Below are positions 33,527 through 34,526 of a DNA stretch of 34,526 nucleotides, piece after piece. The stretch's first letter is position 1, and each line of letters begins with the position of its first letter. The stretch is from Streptomyces sp. SID486 (GTDB lineage: Bacteria; Actinomycetota; Actinomycetes; Streptomycetales; Streptomycetaceae), in the NCBI RefSeq assembly GCF_009865385.1, contig NZ_WWJT01000633.1, positions 1 through 34,526 on the forward strand, written 5' to 3'. The translations under genes and the position numbers were made by a program. The notes below the pieces were generated by a model. That model worked only from the letters and a program-made list of their open reading frames with translations, had not been told where the DNA came from and made no database searches.

Positions 33527-34526
33527 ATGGCCATCGACATCCGGCGCAGGCTCCCGGGGGCGCCGCCCGGTCTGCGGGCCGCCAGGAGCCTCCTGGTCGG
33601 CCTGCGGCTGTGGCTGTCGGCCCGGCTCTGGGCGCTGCGCGTGGGCCCGGCCCGCCGTCGGCTGCGCGCCACCGTCCCGGGGCTGCGCCGCGTCGGCCGC
33701 GGCCCGGTGCGGCTGTACGGCCGTACGGTCACCGGTTACACCGCCGCGGACGCCGCCGCCGCCGACCTGGAGCAGATGTGCGCCGTGCTGGAGGCGGCCG
33801 GCGTCCCGTACTTCCTGGTCCCTGCCGAGCAGGGGTCCGGGGTGCCGCGGCCGGTGGTCGGGGTGGAGGAGTCGTACCGTGGCGCGGTCCTCGCCCGGGC
33901 CCGGCAGGAGTTCGCCCGCGGTGCCGGGTTCGTCGGTGCGGTGGGCGCGGACGGTTCCGTGACGCGGGCGGTGCTGTGGGCCGACGGGAGGCTGCCGCGG
34001 GCGCTGCGCGGGGCGCCGGTCCTGCGGACCGGTGTGGTGCGGCTGGGGCCCGTCGGGCAGGTGCTCGGCGGCCTGGAGACGGGCTGCGACATCGAGTTCT
34101 GGCGGTACGGCCGGGACCTGGGCGCGGAGCCCGGGTACCTCACCGTGCCCGGCACCAGGCTGCAGGACGACTTCGGTCCGGCGCTGGTCGCTCCGCGCCG
34201 CAACGCCGTCTCCGAGGTTCTCCCGGCGACGGCCTGGCAGCCGGCCGCGCTGACGGAGCAGCCGGCCGCGGGGGCCGGACGCCAGTCGGCGGCCGTGACC
34301 GGGCAGGGGCCGGGCATGGCCGTGACCGGGCAGGGCGCGGAGAAGGCCGTTACCGGGCAGGGCGCGGAGAAGGCCGTTACCGGGCAGGGCGCGGAGAAGG
34401 CCGTTACCGGGCGGGGCGCGGAGAAGGCCGTGACCGGGCAGCGGCCGGACATCTTGCCGGAGCAGCGGCAGACCGCCTCCGTCCAGCCGGAACAGCGGCA
34501 GACCGCCTCCGTCCAGCCGGAACAGC
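33527..34526 (+). CDS. Second Stealth-like protein, N-terminal part (runs off window)
   Basis: At least 333 residues starting at the ATG at 33527, 11 bases after the previous stop. Its first 240 residues parallel the N-terminal extension of the upstream Stealth protein: AGVPYFLVP against EGISYFLVP, GCDIEFWRYG against ACDIEFWEDG, and APRRNAVSEVLPA against TPRNNGVTDVLPA. A repeat-rich linker follows: units of KAVTGQGAE, then units of PEQRQTASVQ. The Stealth CR1 would lie beyond the window, so catalytic identity is inferred from paralogy. The pair probably acts on the same surface polymer. Confidence 0.75.
   Translation, partial: MAIDIRRRLPGAPPGLRAARSLLVGLRLWLSARLWALRVGPARRRLRATVPGLRRVGRGPVRLYGRTVTGYTAADAAAADLEQMCAVLEAAGVPYFLVPAEQGSGVPRPVVGVEESYRGAVLARARQEFARGAGFVGAVGADGSVTRAVLWADGRLPRALRGAPVLRTGVVRLGPVGQVLGGLETGCDIEFWRYGRDLGAEPGYLTVPGTRLQDDFGPALVAPRRNAVSEVLPATAWQPAALTEQPAAGAGRQSAAVTGQGPGMAVTGQGAEKAVTGQGAEKAVTGQGAEKAVTGRGAEKAVTGQRPDILPEQRQTASVQPEQRQTASVQPEQ
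34295..34526. repeat. 27-bp and 30-bp in-frame tandem repeats
   Basis: Five 27-base units of the type GTTACCGGGCAGGGCGCGGA then GAAGGCC lie at 34295-34429, with a partial sixth. Two 30-base units (34457-34486, 34487-34516) and a partial third follow to the window end. Both periods are multiples of three and keep the reading frame. Confidence 0.9.

Noticed and set aside
34295..34526. Possible CRISPR or iteron origin
   Set aside because: The periods are 27 and 30 bases, in frame within a coding sequence, with no spacers.

Overview
The window is high-GC actinobacterial chromosome, almost certainly Streptomyces. The evidence is strong G/C third positions, GTG/TTG starts, and a recognisable block carD-ispD-ispF-cysS-rlmB next to phoU/phoR-phoP and a nickel-binding DUF4242 protein, an arrangement I recall from S. 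coelicolor around SCO4226-SCO4236.

Layout. (1) 0.1-4.3 kb: a ZIP-type metal transporter, then a leftward cobalamin group cobB-cobO preceded by only the C-terminal VWA half of a chelatase. The missing half is replaced by the 5' part of an unrelated gene, so 3.66 kb looks like a rearrangement or deletion breakpoint. (2) 4.6-9.7 kb: leftward housekeeping genes rlmB, cysS, a PPOX-class oxidoreductase, ispF, ispD and carD. (3) 10.3-14.6 kb: a Ser-rich lipoprotein with a strong terminator, leftward phoR-phoP, divergent phoU with a clear PHO box between them, a Cys-rich microprotein and the DUF4242 nickel-binding protein. (4) 14.8-19.5 kb: a GAF-ANTAR regulator with minisatellite DNA upstream, then a leftward operon encoding an exported toxin with a YwqJ-like deaminase tip, a SUKH-3 immunity protein, a free-standing second YwqJ-like deaminase, and a SUKH-3 protein with an extra unknown C-terminal domain. 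(5) 19.7-30.85 kb: an 11.1-kb decayed pSAM2-type integrative element (AICE) inserted at the 3' end of the phosphoglycerate mutase gene, bounded by 61-bp direct repeats differing at two positions. (6) 30.8-34.5 kb: gpmA and two tandem Stealth-family sugar-phosphate transferases, the second running off the window.

The mobile element carries a Pif-like NUDIX gene, a divergent KorSA-like GntR gene, an SCO3933/Pra-like regulator and a TraSA-like FtsK translocase with a one-base frameshift. A DUF2637/SpdB fragment is fused to the catalytic half of a tyrosine integrase. No rep or xis is visible. Four copies of a CTTGTATAGACGAGT-like operator sit at the promoters of three of its transcription units, which suggests one KorSA regulon. 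Its left part carries accessory genes of unknown function with lower GC, half a tRNA-Arg(CCT) with a terminator, a 64-bp imperfect inverted repeat in a 530-bp non-coding stretch, and a 19-codon membrane microprotein gene. The deletion at int, the frameshift in tra and the missing replication genes indicate that the element can no longer move by itself.

A theme running through the window is small tandem repeats. Several start within the last codons of a gene and continue past its stop (rlmB, ispF, the DUF4242 gene); others lie inside reading frames (second Stealth gene, toxin glycine linker).
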